This document shows positions 26,401-34,685 of a DNA stretch of 64,000 bases, one piece after another. How positions within the stretch are numbered: the stretch's first letter is position 1; each line of letters starts with the position of its first letter. The notes under the pieces were generated by a model. It was given only the letters and a program-made list of their open reading frames with translations, did not search any database and had not been told where the DNA came from. A program made the position numbers and the translations under genes. The stretch covers positions 1 to 64,000 of the forward strand of contig JAIQEX010000018.1 of the NCBI GenBank assembly GCA_020073615.1, given 5' to 3'. The DNA is from Terriglobia bacterium (lineage in GTDB: Bacteria; Acidobacteriota; Terriglobia; Bryobacterales; Bryobacteraceae).

Positions 26401-26752
26401 GGCTGTCGGCACGCCGTGCTTCGGCGACTCCATGTTCACCGATCCCACGGCCTTTTCCGGTCAGACCCGCAATCAGTTCCGCGGGCCGGGGTACTTCAAC
26501 ACCGATCTCAGCGTGCTGAAGGAGTTCGCCCTTCCGCACTGGGAAGGTGCCCGGCTGCAGATCGGAGCGCAGGCGTACAACCTGTTCAACCATCCGAACT
26601 TCGATAAACCGGTCAACGATTTCGCGGCCGGCCCGGGCACGTTCGGGATGATCCAATCGACGGTCAGCCCGCCTACCAGCGTCTATGGAGCGTTTGTAGG
26701 TTCGGCCGTTTCCGGCCGCCTGCTGCAGTTGAAGGCCGAGTTCGTATTCTGA
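23426..26752 (+). CDS. TonB-dependent receptor, Oar-like (receptor 4)
   Basis: A 1108-residue receptor. It has a signal peptide (residues 1-28, ending ELLAQ), a regulatory domain (GDISGNVTDPSSAGVPNAAV) and a plug (GIPATSNLFTLNGQNDNDIF, ANVNYLTKSGQNQFHGNALW). The barrel ends in Phe (QLKAEFVF). The frame is open from 23270, but a GTG at 23426 gives a clean signal peptide and follows AGGGAG, so the longer start is rejected. It is closely related to receptor 2. Ligand unknown. Confidence 0.88.
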   Translation: MFNNSLNGKFLHVAACLMLLAPELLAQSLTSGDISGNVTDPSSAGVPNAAVTATNKVTGAVQSTTTNSTGFYHFAFLPPGPYQVEIKAKGFGVTQKLTEVQVGQATPVNVQLALASASQTVEVTEASGSVKAENADLTTNVTNQQIANLPNSGNDMTYVALVSAGTVMSTSGGFGNFTTYGIPATSNLFTLNGQNDNDIFFNIGNSGASNLMLGANELSEATVVNNGYSGQYGQLAGANVNYLTKSGQNQFHGNALWMWNGSYLNANDFLNNAAGVPTPFANANQWATSLGGPIWKNHTFFFFDYEGLHNVLPTGVLAKIPSPQFETATIDNLTATGQTAAVALYQKAFALYNGAAGAGSAVPVPGGGCGTGFTVLGAGVPCALQFRATNGNITKEYLWSTRVDHHFSENDQGYIRLWRDNGTQPTFTDPINPIFNDFSPQPQMQGQFGETHTFSPTAVNQFIFSAFYYSARFGPPDENAVLAAFPTTIRFTPALFSNMGGTAFNFPQGRNVQQFQVIDDFSKTWRNHSLKFGMNFRRYDLNDLNFGVLTQGRITELNLTDFFNGGGTGNNLQQRFPTANEQLLQIYQLGGYVQDEWAVNRNLKVTLSLRADHNSNPVCQRDCFARLFVPFNDLNHDPNQPFNAAIAANQQQAFTGVDKVDLQPRFGFAWSPGKNGNTVIRGGFGLFANGLPGDASDAIARNTPSLNSFLVGNGKITPGAPGNLFAIAAGANQSLLTSFGSGATLASIQAANPFFSLPGFTTTDAKFRTPVYQEWNFEIQRALPQKMTFSVNYVGNHGIHEIVPNNNINAFCDQASCGGFGGLPTAAPDARFGIVTQYMNAGVSNYNGVTLSLNRRFAAGLQFAINYTYSHALDDVSNGGLNAYDLLSAPSILNPEDPNNIRAHNYGNADYDVTHYVNANYVWSNALRHLFKGGPNLLFSGWTISGTLYHRTGLPFTVVDSNVFGALAAFNYGGASIFAQQVGPGSMNCGKSAVGTPCFGDSMFTDPTAFSGQTRNQFRGPGYFNTDLSVLKEFALPHWEGARLQIGAQAYNLFNHPNFDKPVNDFAAGPGTFGMIQSTVSPPTSVYGAFVGSAVSGRLLQLKAEFVF

Positions 26753-26778
26753 CGGCCGCAGTGTGACATCCGCTTGAC

Positions 26779-26828
26779 CGCTCCCCGGCGCGGCGCGCAA
26801 CCGCACGCTTCGCCGGGGAGCGTTTTTT
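26779..26828 (+). terminator. Rho-independent terminator after receptor 4
   Basis: CGCTCCCCGGCG (26779-26790) pairs with CGCCGGGGAGCG (26811-26822), a 12-bp perfect stem with a 20-base loop, followed by six T residues. Confidence 0.85.
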
Positions 26829-26893
26829 GTCGAAGAGGCGCGGGGCAGTGCCGCGGTGTATCCTGAACGGTAAGCAGTCTTGCCGCCACGGCC

Positions 26894-29377
26894 ATGCCGC
26901 TGCGCATCCACATTCCGCGAGTCCTGTTGGGACTCTTCTTTTTTCCCGCGTTGCTGCCGGCCCAGGTGACGGTCTCCGGCCGCGTGGTGGATGAGACCGG
27001 CGCGGGCATTGCCGGGGCGCGCGTCGAGTTGCGCTCCGCCGCGGACGCGCCGCCGGTGGCGGCGTCGTCGGACCTGGCGGGGAATTTCAACCTGAGCCTG
27101 CCCGCCGCCGGGGAGTACGAAATCCGCGCCGAGCGCCAGGGCTTCTTTGTCTTCCGCGGCCGCGGCCAGCGGTTTGACGCCGCCGCTCATCAGCTTACGA
27201 TTACCCTCAATCACGTGCAGGAGCTTTCCGAGCGGGTCGAAGTGACTTACTCGCCGCCGGCTATCGATCCGCAGCAGTCCTCCGACCACAAAGAACTGGA
27301 CAATACCGAAATTCAGGCGATCCCCTACCCCGCGCCACAAGACTACCGCGGCGCCCTGCCGCTGATGAACGGCGTGATCCAGGACAATGCGGGACGCGTC
27401 CACTTTAACGGCGGCGACACCAGCCAGACGAATTACACGCTCGACGGCTTCAATATCTCGGACCCGGTGACCGGGCGCCTGGAGACGCGCCTCAATATCG
27501 ACACCATACAGTCGATGGACCTGGAAAGCGGACGGTTCGCCGCCGAAAACGGGCGCGGCTCGGCGGGCGTGCTCGATTTGAAAACCAAGATGGGCGACGA
27601 CCGGTGGCGGTTCGGCGGCACCAATTTCATCCCCGGTGTTTCCTCCGATGGCGGTCTGTACGTGAACAAATGGACGCCGCGGCTGGATTTTTCCGGCCCG
27701 CTGGTCAAAGGCCGGGCGTGGTTTCACGACGGATTCGACGCCTTCTACAGCGACGATGTGGTCCACGGCTTGCCGGCCGGGCAGAACCGCGCCACCGGGC
27801 TCACCACCAGCAACCTGAGCCGCTTTCAGGTGAACCTGACGCCCTCCAATATCCTGACCGGCGGCTTCCTGTTCAACCTGGCCGATGACAACCGCACGGG
27901 CCTGAGCATTCTGAGCCCGGTCGAGACCACGACCAATCATCGCCAGACGCTGGACATGAGCAGCATTCGCGATCAGCACTACTTTGCCGGCGGGGCGCTG
28001 CTCGAGGTGGGCTTCGCCGACAGCCGCGCCGTGCTCAGCGATGCGCCGCAAGGCAGCCAGCTCTACCAGATCACCCCGTTCGGCAATCGCGGCAACTACT
28101 TCGTCAACGCCGGCCGGCACTCGTACCGCGACCAGTGGATCGCCAATCTCTTTCTGCCCACACTTCATCTGCACGGCGCGCACCAGTTGAAGTTCGGCAT
28201 CGATTTCGAGCGGGAAGCGTTCCACCAGACCACCACGCGCCACGACTACGAAGTTCTGCGCGACGACAACTCCGTGGCGCGGCTGGTCTCTTTCGCGGGC
28301 AATCCGTTTCAAGCGCGCAAGAACTTCGAAGGGGCGCAGTACCTGGAGGACCACTGGATTCCGTGCGAGGGGCTCTCGCTCGAAGCGGGCGTGCGCGTGG
28401 AGTGGAATGAGGTGGTCCGCGACCTGGAGGTGGCGCCGCGCCTGGCGGCGGCCTGGGCGCCGAAGTTTCTCGGCGATACCAAAATCTCCGCCGGGTGGGG
28501 CATCTATTACGATGCCATCAGCCTGGCCACCATTACCCGCCAGCAGGACCAGGTAAGCCTGGCGACCTTCTTCCAGCCCGGGGGCTTGGCCAGCGGGCCG
28601 CTCGAAACGGCTTTCCAGGTCAACGAGCGTTCGCTCGAAGCCCCGTATTACCGGGTGGCCGGCATCAGCGTGGAGCGGAAGTTGCCGCGCGCCTTCTATC
28701 TCAAGACCGGGTACACGCGCCGCGCCGGGGACCGCGGATTCACCTTCGCGCCCGTGGCGCCGGATGCCGCCGGCCTGGCCGCAGGCAACTCGGTTTACAA
28801 TCTCTTCAACACCCGCCGCGACCGCTACGACGCCTTCGACGTCGCACTCCGGCATACGTTCGCCGGCCAGTACGAATGGTTCGCGGGCTACGTCCGTTCC
28901 AGCTCGCGGTCCAACGCGGCTGTGGACTACAGCCTGGAGAACCCCATCTTCGCGCCGCAGATGCCCGGACCGTTCCCCTGGGACACGCCCCATCGCTTTC
29001 ACATGTGGGGGTGGGCGCCGCTGCCCAAACGCCTCCTGCCCGAGACCCTCCGTTTCCTCACGCGCAACACCACGGCGGCCTACCTGGTGGAATACCGCAC
29101 CGGGTTCCCCTTCGGCGTGGTGGATGAAGAAGGGTTTCTGATCGGCCGGCCCAACTCGCGCCGCCTCCCCGGCTACTTCAGCGTCAACCTGCATTTCGAG
29201 CGTAAGTTCCGGGCGATTCATTACCTTTGGGCGTGGCGCTTCGGCTTCGGCAACATTACCAATAACGGGAACCCGAACGTAGTGAATAATGTCGCTGGCA
29301 CCCCGCAATTTCTTACCTATGGCAGGGGCCAGGCCCGGGCATTTAGTATGCGTTTACGCTTTCTGGGGCGCAAGTAA
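26894..29377 (+). CDS. TonB-dependent receptor-like outer membrane protein, divergent (receptor 5)
   Basis: At 827 residues this is much shorter than its neighbours. It has a signal peptide (ending LLPAQ), a carboxypeptidase-regulatory domain (VSGRVVDETGAGIAGARVEL), a plug with VHFNGGDTSQTNYTLDGFNI, and a barrel with conserved late strands (TTAAYLVEYRTGFPFGVV). It ends RLRFLGRK, so the terminal Phe recognised by the BAM complex is three residues from the end instead of last. No sigma54-like promoter was found in the 141 bases upstream, unlike receptors 1-4. It may therefore be regulated differently or bind a different class of ligand. Confidence 0.82.
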   Translation: MPLRIHIPRVLLGLFFFPALLPAQVTVSGRVVDETGAGIAGARVELRSAADAPPVAASSDLAGNFNLSLPAAGEYEIRAERQGFFVFRGRGQRFDAAAHQLTITLNHVQELSERVEVTYSPPAIDPQQSSDHKELDNTEIQAIPYPAPQDYRGALPLMNGVIQDNAGRVHFNGGDTSQTNYTLDGFNISDPVTGRLETRLNIDTIQSMDLESGRFAAENGRGSAGVLDLKTKMGDDRWRFGGTNFIPGVSSDGGLYVNKWTPRLDFSGPLVKGRAWFHDGFDAFYSDDVVHGLPAGQNRATGLTTSNLSRFQVNLTPSNILTGGFLFNLADDNRTGLSILSPVETTTNHRQTLDMSSIRDQHYFAGGALLEVGFADSRAVLSDAPQGSQLYQITPFGNRGNYFVNAGRHSYRDQWIANLFLPTLHLHGAHQLKFGIDFEREAFHQTTTRHDYEVLRDDNSVARLVSFAGNPFQARKNFEGAQYLEDHWIPCEGLSLEAGVRVEWNEVVRDLEVAPRLAAAWAPKFLGDTKISAGWGIYYDAISLATITRQQDQVSLATFFQPGGLASGPLETAFQVNERSLEAPYYRVAGISVERKLPRAFYLKTGYTRRAGDRGFTFAPVAPDAAGLAAGNSVYNLFNTRRDRYDAFDVALRHTFAGQYEWFAGYVRSSSRSNAAVDYSLENPIFAPQMPGPFPWDTPHRFHMWGWAPLPKRLLPETLRFLTRNTTAAYLVEYRTGFPFGVVDEEGFLIGRPNSRRLPGYFSVNLHFERKFRAIHYLWAWRFGFGNITNNGNPNVVNNVAGTPQFLTYGRGQARAFSMRLRFLGRK

Positions 29378-29462
29378 GTTCGAAATCGGACAACTGATTT
29401 GGCCCGTGGCGTGCCCGGTAACATCAGTGACAAGCGATAATGTCAACCAGGAGGGTAATCGC

Positions 29463-30170
29463 ATGAGGTATGTAGCTGTTGCGGTGTCGTTTCTCGCAGG
29501 CACGGCGGCGATGATGGCCGCCACCACGCAGGAACGCTTGAACGATGCGGCGGGCCTTTTCTCCGAGATCATGAGTACGCCGGACAAAGGGATTCCGCAG
29601 GACTTGCTGGCCAAGGCCGAATGCGTGGTGATCGTACCGGGGATGAAGAAAGCCGCGTTCGTCGTCGGCGGAGAATACGGGCGTGGTTTCGCGGAGTGCC
29701 GCAACCCGAAGGGAACGGGATGGGGCGCGCCCGCGGCGGTGCGCATGGAAGGCGGCAGTGTCGGCTTCCAGATCGGCGGCTCTTCCACGGACCTGGTGCT
29801 GTTGGTGATGAGCAGGCGCGGCATGGACAAGCTAGTCCAGGACAAGTTCACTTTGGGGGCCGACGCTTCGGTGGCGGCAGGACCGGTGGGACGCACGGCG
29901 AACGCCGGCACCGACGTGAAAATGACGGCCGAGATTCTGGCGTGGTCGCGCGCCAAAGGACTGTTTGCGGGCATCTCGCTCAATGGCGCGACGCTGCGCA
30001 GCGACGACGACCGAAACCAGGACCTGTACGGCCGGAAGATCACCAACAAGGAGGTGCTGGAGAGCGGTATGAAGCCTCCGGAATCGGCGCGGGCGTTGAA
30101 TGAAGCGCTGGACAAATACTCCATGCGCCGGGAGGGTCCCGATGCCGAGCGGAGCGTCCGCGATCACTAG
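29463..30170 (+). CDS. SYLF/Ysc84-domain lipid-binding protein
   Basis: This 235-residue protein has a signal peptide (MRYVAVAVSFLAGTAAMMA) and the SYLF domain (DLLAKAECVVIVPGMKKAAFVVGGEYGRG, VGFQIGGSSTDLVLLVMS, DVKMTAEILAWSRAKGLFAGISLNGATL). Eukaryotic SYLF domains bind phosphoinositides and actin; bacterial secreted versions are thought to bind lipid in the envelope. The ATG at 29463 follows CAGGAGGG and is chosen over a frame open from 29289. A weak -24/-12 match lies at 29399-29414 (GG and GC ten bases apart). It converges with the permease gene. Confidence 0.88.
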   Translation: MRYVAVAVSFLAGTAAMMAATTQERLNDAAGLFSEIMSTPDKGIPQDLLAKAECVVIVPGMKKAAFVVGGEYGRGFAECRNPKGTGWGAPAAVRMEGGSVGFQIGGSSTDLVLLVMSRRGMDKLVQDKFTLGADASVAAGPVGRTANAGTDVKMTAEILAWSRAKGLFAGISLNGATLRSDDDRNQDLYGRKITNKEVLESGMKPPESARALNEALDKYSMRREGPDAERSVRDH

Positions 30171-30215
30171 CTTAGCGGCCGGGGCGGAAATCGGCCGCCG
30201 CGTGCACGACGCCCC

Positions 30216-32867
30216 CTAGTCGCTCCGCAGCGCGAGGGCGGGCTCGGCGGAAGCGGCCCGCCGCGCGGGAAGGAACCCTGCCAGGGCGCCGGCCGCGAAC
30301 AGAGTGCCGGTGGCGCAGACGATGGTCAGCGGGTCCGAGGGGCCCAGACCGAATAGCAGGCTCTTGACCAGCCGTGCCGCCGCCAGCGCCGCCGGCACCC
30401 CAAGGACGGCGCCGCCCGCCAGCAGGAGGCAAGTCTCGCGCATGATCAGCCACAGCACGTCGCTCCTCTGCGCGCCCAGCGCCATGCGGACTCCGATTTC
30501 GGCGGTGCGGTGCGCCACGCGATAGGCCACCATGCCATAGATGCCGATGGCGCCCAGGGACAGCGCCAGCAGGGCGAAGAAGCCGGCCAGCGTGGCGAAC
30601 ATGCGATCCTGCCGCAACTGGCCGCGGATTTCCTGGGGGAGGGTCCGGACCTCGGTGATGAGCACGTCGCTGTCGAGCGCCCGAATCTCGCGGCGGATGG
30701 ACGGCGCCAGGGCAGCCGGCGGGAACGCGGAACGTACGTGCAGCACCAGGGAATCCATCGCCTCTTCCTGCGAGAGCGGGTGGAAGACCATGGGCCGCAT
30801 CCGCTCGCGGACGGTCCCGTACTTGGCGTCCCCAACGACTCCCACCACCGTGTAACGGCCGCTCGAAGCGGGACCCCGGTCGCCAAAGCGCTGGCCGATG
30901 GCGTTGTCGCCGCCGAAAAAGCGGCGCGCAAAGGAACGGTTGACCAGCGCTACCGGCGGCGCGTTCTCGCGATCCTGCGCGCCGAACTCGCGGCCCGCCA
31001 GAACGGGAATGCCGGCGGCCGCAAAGAAGCCCGCACTCACGTGATTCTCGGACACATGGGTTTCCCGGGCGGGCTGGCCCGGACGTTCGATCCAAACCGA
31101 CTGGTTCCAACCCCCGTTGCCGAACACGGCGTCTCCCGCCAGCGCCAGCGAGCTTACGCCCGGCAGTTGCGGCAGACGCTCCATCAGCCGCGTCCAGAAT
31201 TGTTGCCGGGCCGCCGGCGTCTTCGCGGAAGGACTGACGTCGGCCAGCAGCAGCCGGTCGCGCGCGAAACCAAGGTCCGCGGCGCCCAGGTTGCGCAAAC
31301 TGCGCGCAAACAGCCCGGCGCCCACCAGCAGCACCAGGGAAAGCGCCATTTGAACGGCCAGCACCCCCTTGGCGAGCGGGATCTGCGCCGCTCCCCGTTG
31401 CCGGCTTTTGCCATTCAGCGCCCCGGCCGAGGCGGCCCCCGTGGCGCGGATGGCGGGCGCCAGGCCGAACACCAGGGCGGTGGCCATCGCCAGCGCCAGG
31501 GCCACGCACGGCAGACGGTAATCCAACCGGAAATCGAGGGCCGCGCTCTGCGGATCGCGAATCAGGAATCCCAGCATCGCGCCGTGGCACGAGACTGCGG
31601 CCAGCAACCCGAGCGCGCCGCCGCTGAGCGAGACCAGCAGGCTTTCGGTCAGCAGTTGCCGCACGATGCGCCAGCGGCCCGCTCCCAGTGCCAGCCGGAT
31701 GGCGATCTCCCGCGAGCGGGCGGCGGCGCGGGCCATCAGCAGGTTCGCCAGGTTGGCGCAGGCAATGAGCAGCACCAGGCCGGTCAGGCCGAGCAGGATC
31801 TTCAGGGTGCTGGGTCCTTTCCAGAACCTCCAGCGCAAGTCCGCGGTTCCCTGCCCGGCCGGGTTCACCAGAAGCTTCTGCGACAGAAACGCCTGGCGGT
31901 CTCGTGACGGCGCACGCTCCAGTTCCTTCTCCAGCGCCTGGCGGAACAGCGGACCAAGTTGCACCCGCGCCTGCGCCGCGGAGATGCCGGGTTTCAGCCG
32001 GCCCAGCACCCATGCCTGCGCGGCGGCCGGACCCGCGGCCAGCGGAATCCACAGGTCCGGAAGCTTGGAGCGGTCGACCCCGAAGAAGCCCGGCGGCATC
32101 ACGCCCACGACGGTGTACGCCTCGTCGGACAAGCGCACCGTGGCTCCCAGGATGGCGGGATCGCTTCCCATACGGCGGCTCCAGAACGCGTGGCTCAGCA
32201 CGGCTACGCGGCTGGCTGCGCCCGGCCGGTCGTCCTCCGGAGCGATGGTGCGCCCCAACAGGGCGTTGACTCCCAGGGCGGGGAAGAATCCGCCGGAGAT
32301 CCGGTGTGCCGTGGCCTGATCCGTTGCTCCGCCGCTCCGCAGGGCGAGGTCCGATGCCCAGAAGGCGAAGACGTCCGCGAGGGTGCTGCGATCCTGGCGA
32401 AAGCTGGTATAGACCGAATACGGAAGATTGGTCATCATGGCGCCATCGGGATGCGTGCGGACGAACTGCACCAGCTCCTGCGGGTTTTTTACCGGCAAGG
32501 CACGCAGCAGCATGACGTCCGCGAGGCTGAACAGAGCGGTATTGGCTCCGATGCCCAGGGCGAGCGAAAGCACCGCCACCACGGTGAACGCCGGCGTTTT
32601 CGCCAGCGTGCGGACGGCATAGCGGAGGTCCTGCCACAGCGTGTCGAGAGCGGCGAAAGTCCATAACTCGCGGCACGTCTCGCGCAGGCGCGCCGGGTTT
32701 CCGAATTGGCGCCTCGCCGCCAGGTGGGCCGCCGGACCGCCCCCCAACTTGGCGGCGCGCATGGCCAGGTGAAAAGCGAGCTCCTCGTCCAGATCGCGTT
32801 CCAGCTTCGCGCGATGGACCAGGGCCTTGACCCGCAGCCAAAGGGCGATAATGCGCTCGTGCGGCAT
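30216..32867 (-). CDS. MacB-like ADOP permease (acidobacterial duplicated orphan permease)
   Basis: This 883-residue permease has two FtsX/MacB halves, each with a periplasmic domain. The N-terminal ~75-residue cytoplasmic extension (ERDLDEELAFHLAMRAAKLG, ARRQFGNPARLRE) is typical of ADOP proteins. The first helix region contains TLAKTPAFTVVAVLSLALGIGANTALFS; conserved late motifs are LARSREIAIRLALGAG-like and HRTAEIGVRMALGAQRSDV. There is no ATPase gene alongside, hence 'orphan'. The PadR gene directly upstream (9-base gap, same strand) is the usual partner. Expected role: mechanotransmission or efflux driven by an unlinked ATPase; substrate unknown. Confidence 0.9.
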   Translation of the reverse strand: MPHERIIALWLRVKALVHRAKLERDLDEELAFHLAMRAAKLGGGPAAHLAARRQFGNPARLRETCRELWTFAALDTLWQDLRYAVRTLAKTPAFTVVAVLSLALGIGANTALFSLADVMLLRALPVKNPQELVQFVRTHPDGAMMTNLPYSVYTSFRQDRSTLADVFAFWASDLALRSGGATDQATAHRISGGFFPALGVNALLGRTIAPEDDRPGAASRVAVLSHAFWSRRMGSDPAILGATVRLSDEAYTVVGVMPPGFFGVDRSKLPDLWIPLAAGPAAAQAWVLGRLKPGISAAQARVQLGPLFRQALEKELERAPSRDRQAFLSQKLLVNPAGQGTADLRWRFWKGPSTLKILLGLTGLVLLIACANLANLLMARAAARSREIAIRLALGAGRWRIVRQLLTESLLVSLSGGALGLLAAVSCHGAMLGFLIRDPQSAALDFRLDYRLPCVALALAMATALVFGLAPAIRATGAASAGALNGKSRQRGAAQIPLAKGVLAVQMALSLVLLVGAGLFARSLRNLGAADLGFARDRLLLADVSPSAKTPAARQQFWTRLMERLPQLPGVSSLALAGDAVFGNGGWNQSVWIERPGQPARETHVSENHVSAGFFAAAGIPVLAGREFGAQDRENAPPVALVNRSFARRFFGGDNAIGQRFGDRGPASSGRYTVVGVVGDAKYGTVRERMRPMVFHPLSQEEAMDSLVLHVRSAFPPAALAPSIRREIRALDSDVLITEVRTLPQEIRGQLRQDRMFATLAGFFALLALSLGAIGIYGMVAYRVAHRTAEIGVRMALGAQRSDVLWLIMRETCLLLAGGAVLGVPAALAAARLVKSLLFGLGPSDPLTIVCATGTLFAAGALAGFLPARRAASAEPALALRSD

Positions 32868-32876
32868 GTGCTTCTC

Positions 32877-33215
32877 CTATGCGGTGTCCATGACTAGGGC
32901 AATGGCCGAGGTCATGAGCGTCCAGCGTTCCGATTCCGCGGCTAGTTGCTTCCGGCCGGCGCCGGTGAGCTGGTAGTATTTGGCGCGGCGGTTGTTTTCC
33001 GATACGCCCCAATCGGAGGCCAGCAGGCCCCGCAGTTCCAGGCGGTGCAGCGCCGGATACAGCGCGCCCTCTTCCACGCGCAGCACGTGGTTCGAGGTTT
33101 CCTGGATGAACTCGGCGATGGCGTAGCCATGCATGGCGCCCTGGTGTAGGGTCTTGAGCACCAGCATGTCCAGCGTGCCCTGGACCAGGTCTCCCGGCTT
33201 GTCCTGTGCTCCCAT
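32877..33215 (-). CDS. PadR-family transcriptional regulator
   Basis: This 112-residue winged-helix protein has the family pattern LVQGTLDMLVLKTLHQGAMHGYAI, VEEGALYPALHRLELRGLL and AKYYQLTGAGRKQL. It lies just ahead of the ADOP permease in one transcription unit, a pairing repeatedly seen in Acidobacteriota (TIGR03433 with TIGR03434). It probably represses this unit in response to a small ligand. It diverges from the S41-like gene. Confidence 0.92.
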   Translation of the reverse strand: MGAQDKPGDLVQGTLDMLVLKTLHQGAMHGYAIAEFIQETSNHVLRVEEGALYPALHRLELRGLLASDWGVSENNRRAKYYQLTGAGRKQLAAESERWTLMTSAIALVMDTA

Positions 33216-33341
33216 AAATCCTTTATGGATACAGTAGCGCCAAACCGCCCCGAATTCAAGAGATATTCGGGTTCTATTTTCTTGCCGGCAGGAACGGTCG
33301 GCTTGATTGGAGGTAAGCTATCAGTCAATCGGAGCTTGAGA

Positions 33342-34610
33342 ATGAAAAATCCGGATAGGAGCGCAAGTGGCTCAGTCAGGGCCATTCCCGGCGTATCGCG
33401 GGGCATGCGGCTTCTCGCCCGGGCGCTGGTTCTCATGGCCGGCACGCTGGCATTCGCACAAAACCTGCCCCCCGAAAAGTGGAAAGAGGATCTGGATTTT
33501 CTGACCCGTCAATTGCCCGCACGGCACAAGAACCTGTTCTACCGCCTGCGGCAGGAAGATTTCGCGGCGCAGGCCGCGAAAATTGCCGCGGACCTCCCGC
33601 ACATGAACGAGGCCGAGATCCGTACCGCGCTGGTTCGCCTGGTGGCATCGGCCGGAAATGCCCACACCAGCATCAATGCACTCAGCCGCACGCCCTGGTA
33701 TCCCATGCGCCTGGTGCAGTTCCCCGACGGGTTCTACGTGGTAGAAGCCGCCCCGGAATACCGGGATGCGATCGGCGCGCGGCTGGTATCGATTGGCGAT
33801 ACGGCGGCGGCGGTGGTGGCGGCGCGCCTGCGGCCGCTGGTCCCCATGGAGACGCCGCAGTGTGAGAAGACCTATATTCCTGGACTGCTGCGCTCGGCGG
33901 CCGCCCTCCAGGCAACCAAGGTGCTTCCGGACATGGCGGCCGGCGCGTTCCGCTTCGAAAAGGACGGCCGTACTTTCCAAGTCAGGGTGCGGGCGGTGGA
34001 GGGCGGGGCGTCCCCGATCCTCGAAGGATTCCCGTATTCGGCCCCTTTGTACCTGAGCGACCTGAAGTCGGCGTATTGGTTCCGCTATCTGCCATCGGAT
34101 CGGACCCTCTACATCCAGTACAACCGCTGCGAAAACGTGAAAACGCGGCCATTCGCCGATTTTGCCAACGAGGCCATGCAGGCCGCAGCCAGCAATCCCG
34201 TGGACAAACTGGTCGTCGACCTGCGGCACAATGGCGGAGGTAATTCGCAGGTAATCGACCCGTTGATCGCCGCCCTCAAGCGGCGCCCCCACCTGACGCG
34301 CAAAGGCCGCTTTTTTGTGCTGATCGGCCGCGATACCTTCTCCTCCGGCTTCATTGCGGCGTGGCAGCTCCGCAAGCAATTCCGCGCGCGGCTGGTGGGA
34401 GAGGTGTCCGCGCAGCGGCCCAATGGGTACGGCGATGTCGGTGTCTTCGAATTGCCCAACTCCGGACTGCGGGTCCGCTACTGCACGAAGTACTTTCGGT
34501 TCGTCAAAGGCGACCCAGATGCTCTGCCGGTCGATGTTCCCGTCGAGTTGACCGCGCGCGACTATTTTGCCGGCCGCGATCCGGTGCTGGAGAAAGTCCT
34601 CGGCCGCTGA
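33342..34610 (+). CDS. S41-family peptidase-like secreted protein
   Basis: About 422 residues. The C-terminal part carries tail-specific-protease features: VDKLVVDLRHNGGGNSQ, then FVLIGRDTFSSGFIAAW with the likely nucleophilic serine, and VGEVSAQRPNGYGD. The N-terminal helical region (ARHKNLFYRLRQEDFAAQ) is like that of other acidobacterial S41 proteins, and no PDZ domain is evident. ATG 33342 has GGAG seven bases upstream; ATG 33405 would begin directly at the signal peptide (MRLLARALVLMAGTLAFAQ) but lacks a ribosome site. The frame continues up to 33225 without support. Catalytic lysine not assigned. Confidence 0.75.
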   Translation: MKNPDRSASGSVRAIPGVSRGMRLLARALVLMAGTLAFAQNLPPEKWKEDLDFLTRQLPARHKNLFYRLRQEDFAAQAAKIAADLPHMNEAEIRTALVRLVASAGNAHTSINALSRTPWYPMRLVQFPDGFYVVEAAPEYRDAIGARLVSIGDTAAAVVAARLRPLVPMETPQCEKTYIPGLLRSAAALQATKVLPDMAAGAFRFEKDGRTFQVRVRAVEGGASPILEGFPYSAPLYLSDLKSAYWFRYLPSDRTLYIQYNRCENVKTRPFADFANEAMQAAASNPVDKLVVDLRHNGGGNSQVIDPLIAALKRRPHLTRKGRFFVLIGRDTFSSGFIAAWQLRKQFRARLVGEVSAQRPNGYGDVGVFELPNSGLRVRYCTKYFRFVKGDPDALPVDVPVELTARDYFAGRDPVLEKVLGR

Positions 34611-34685
34611 TCTGCCGGCCGGCCCGCGCCGGCCATCCTCCGCCGGGCTCAAGGGTTGGCCGTCCCGGCCGATTAGATAGGCGTG

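Noticed and set aside
30172-33012. 946-codon frame overlapping the ADOP permease on the same strand
   Set aside because: Composition is Arg/Gly/Pro-rich without membrane helices, while the overlapping 883-residue frame is a clear permease.
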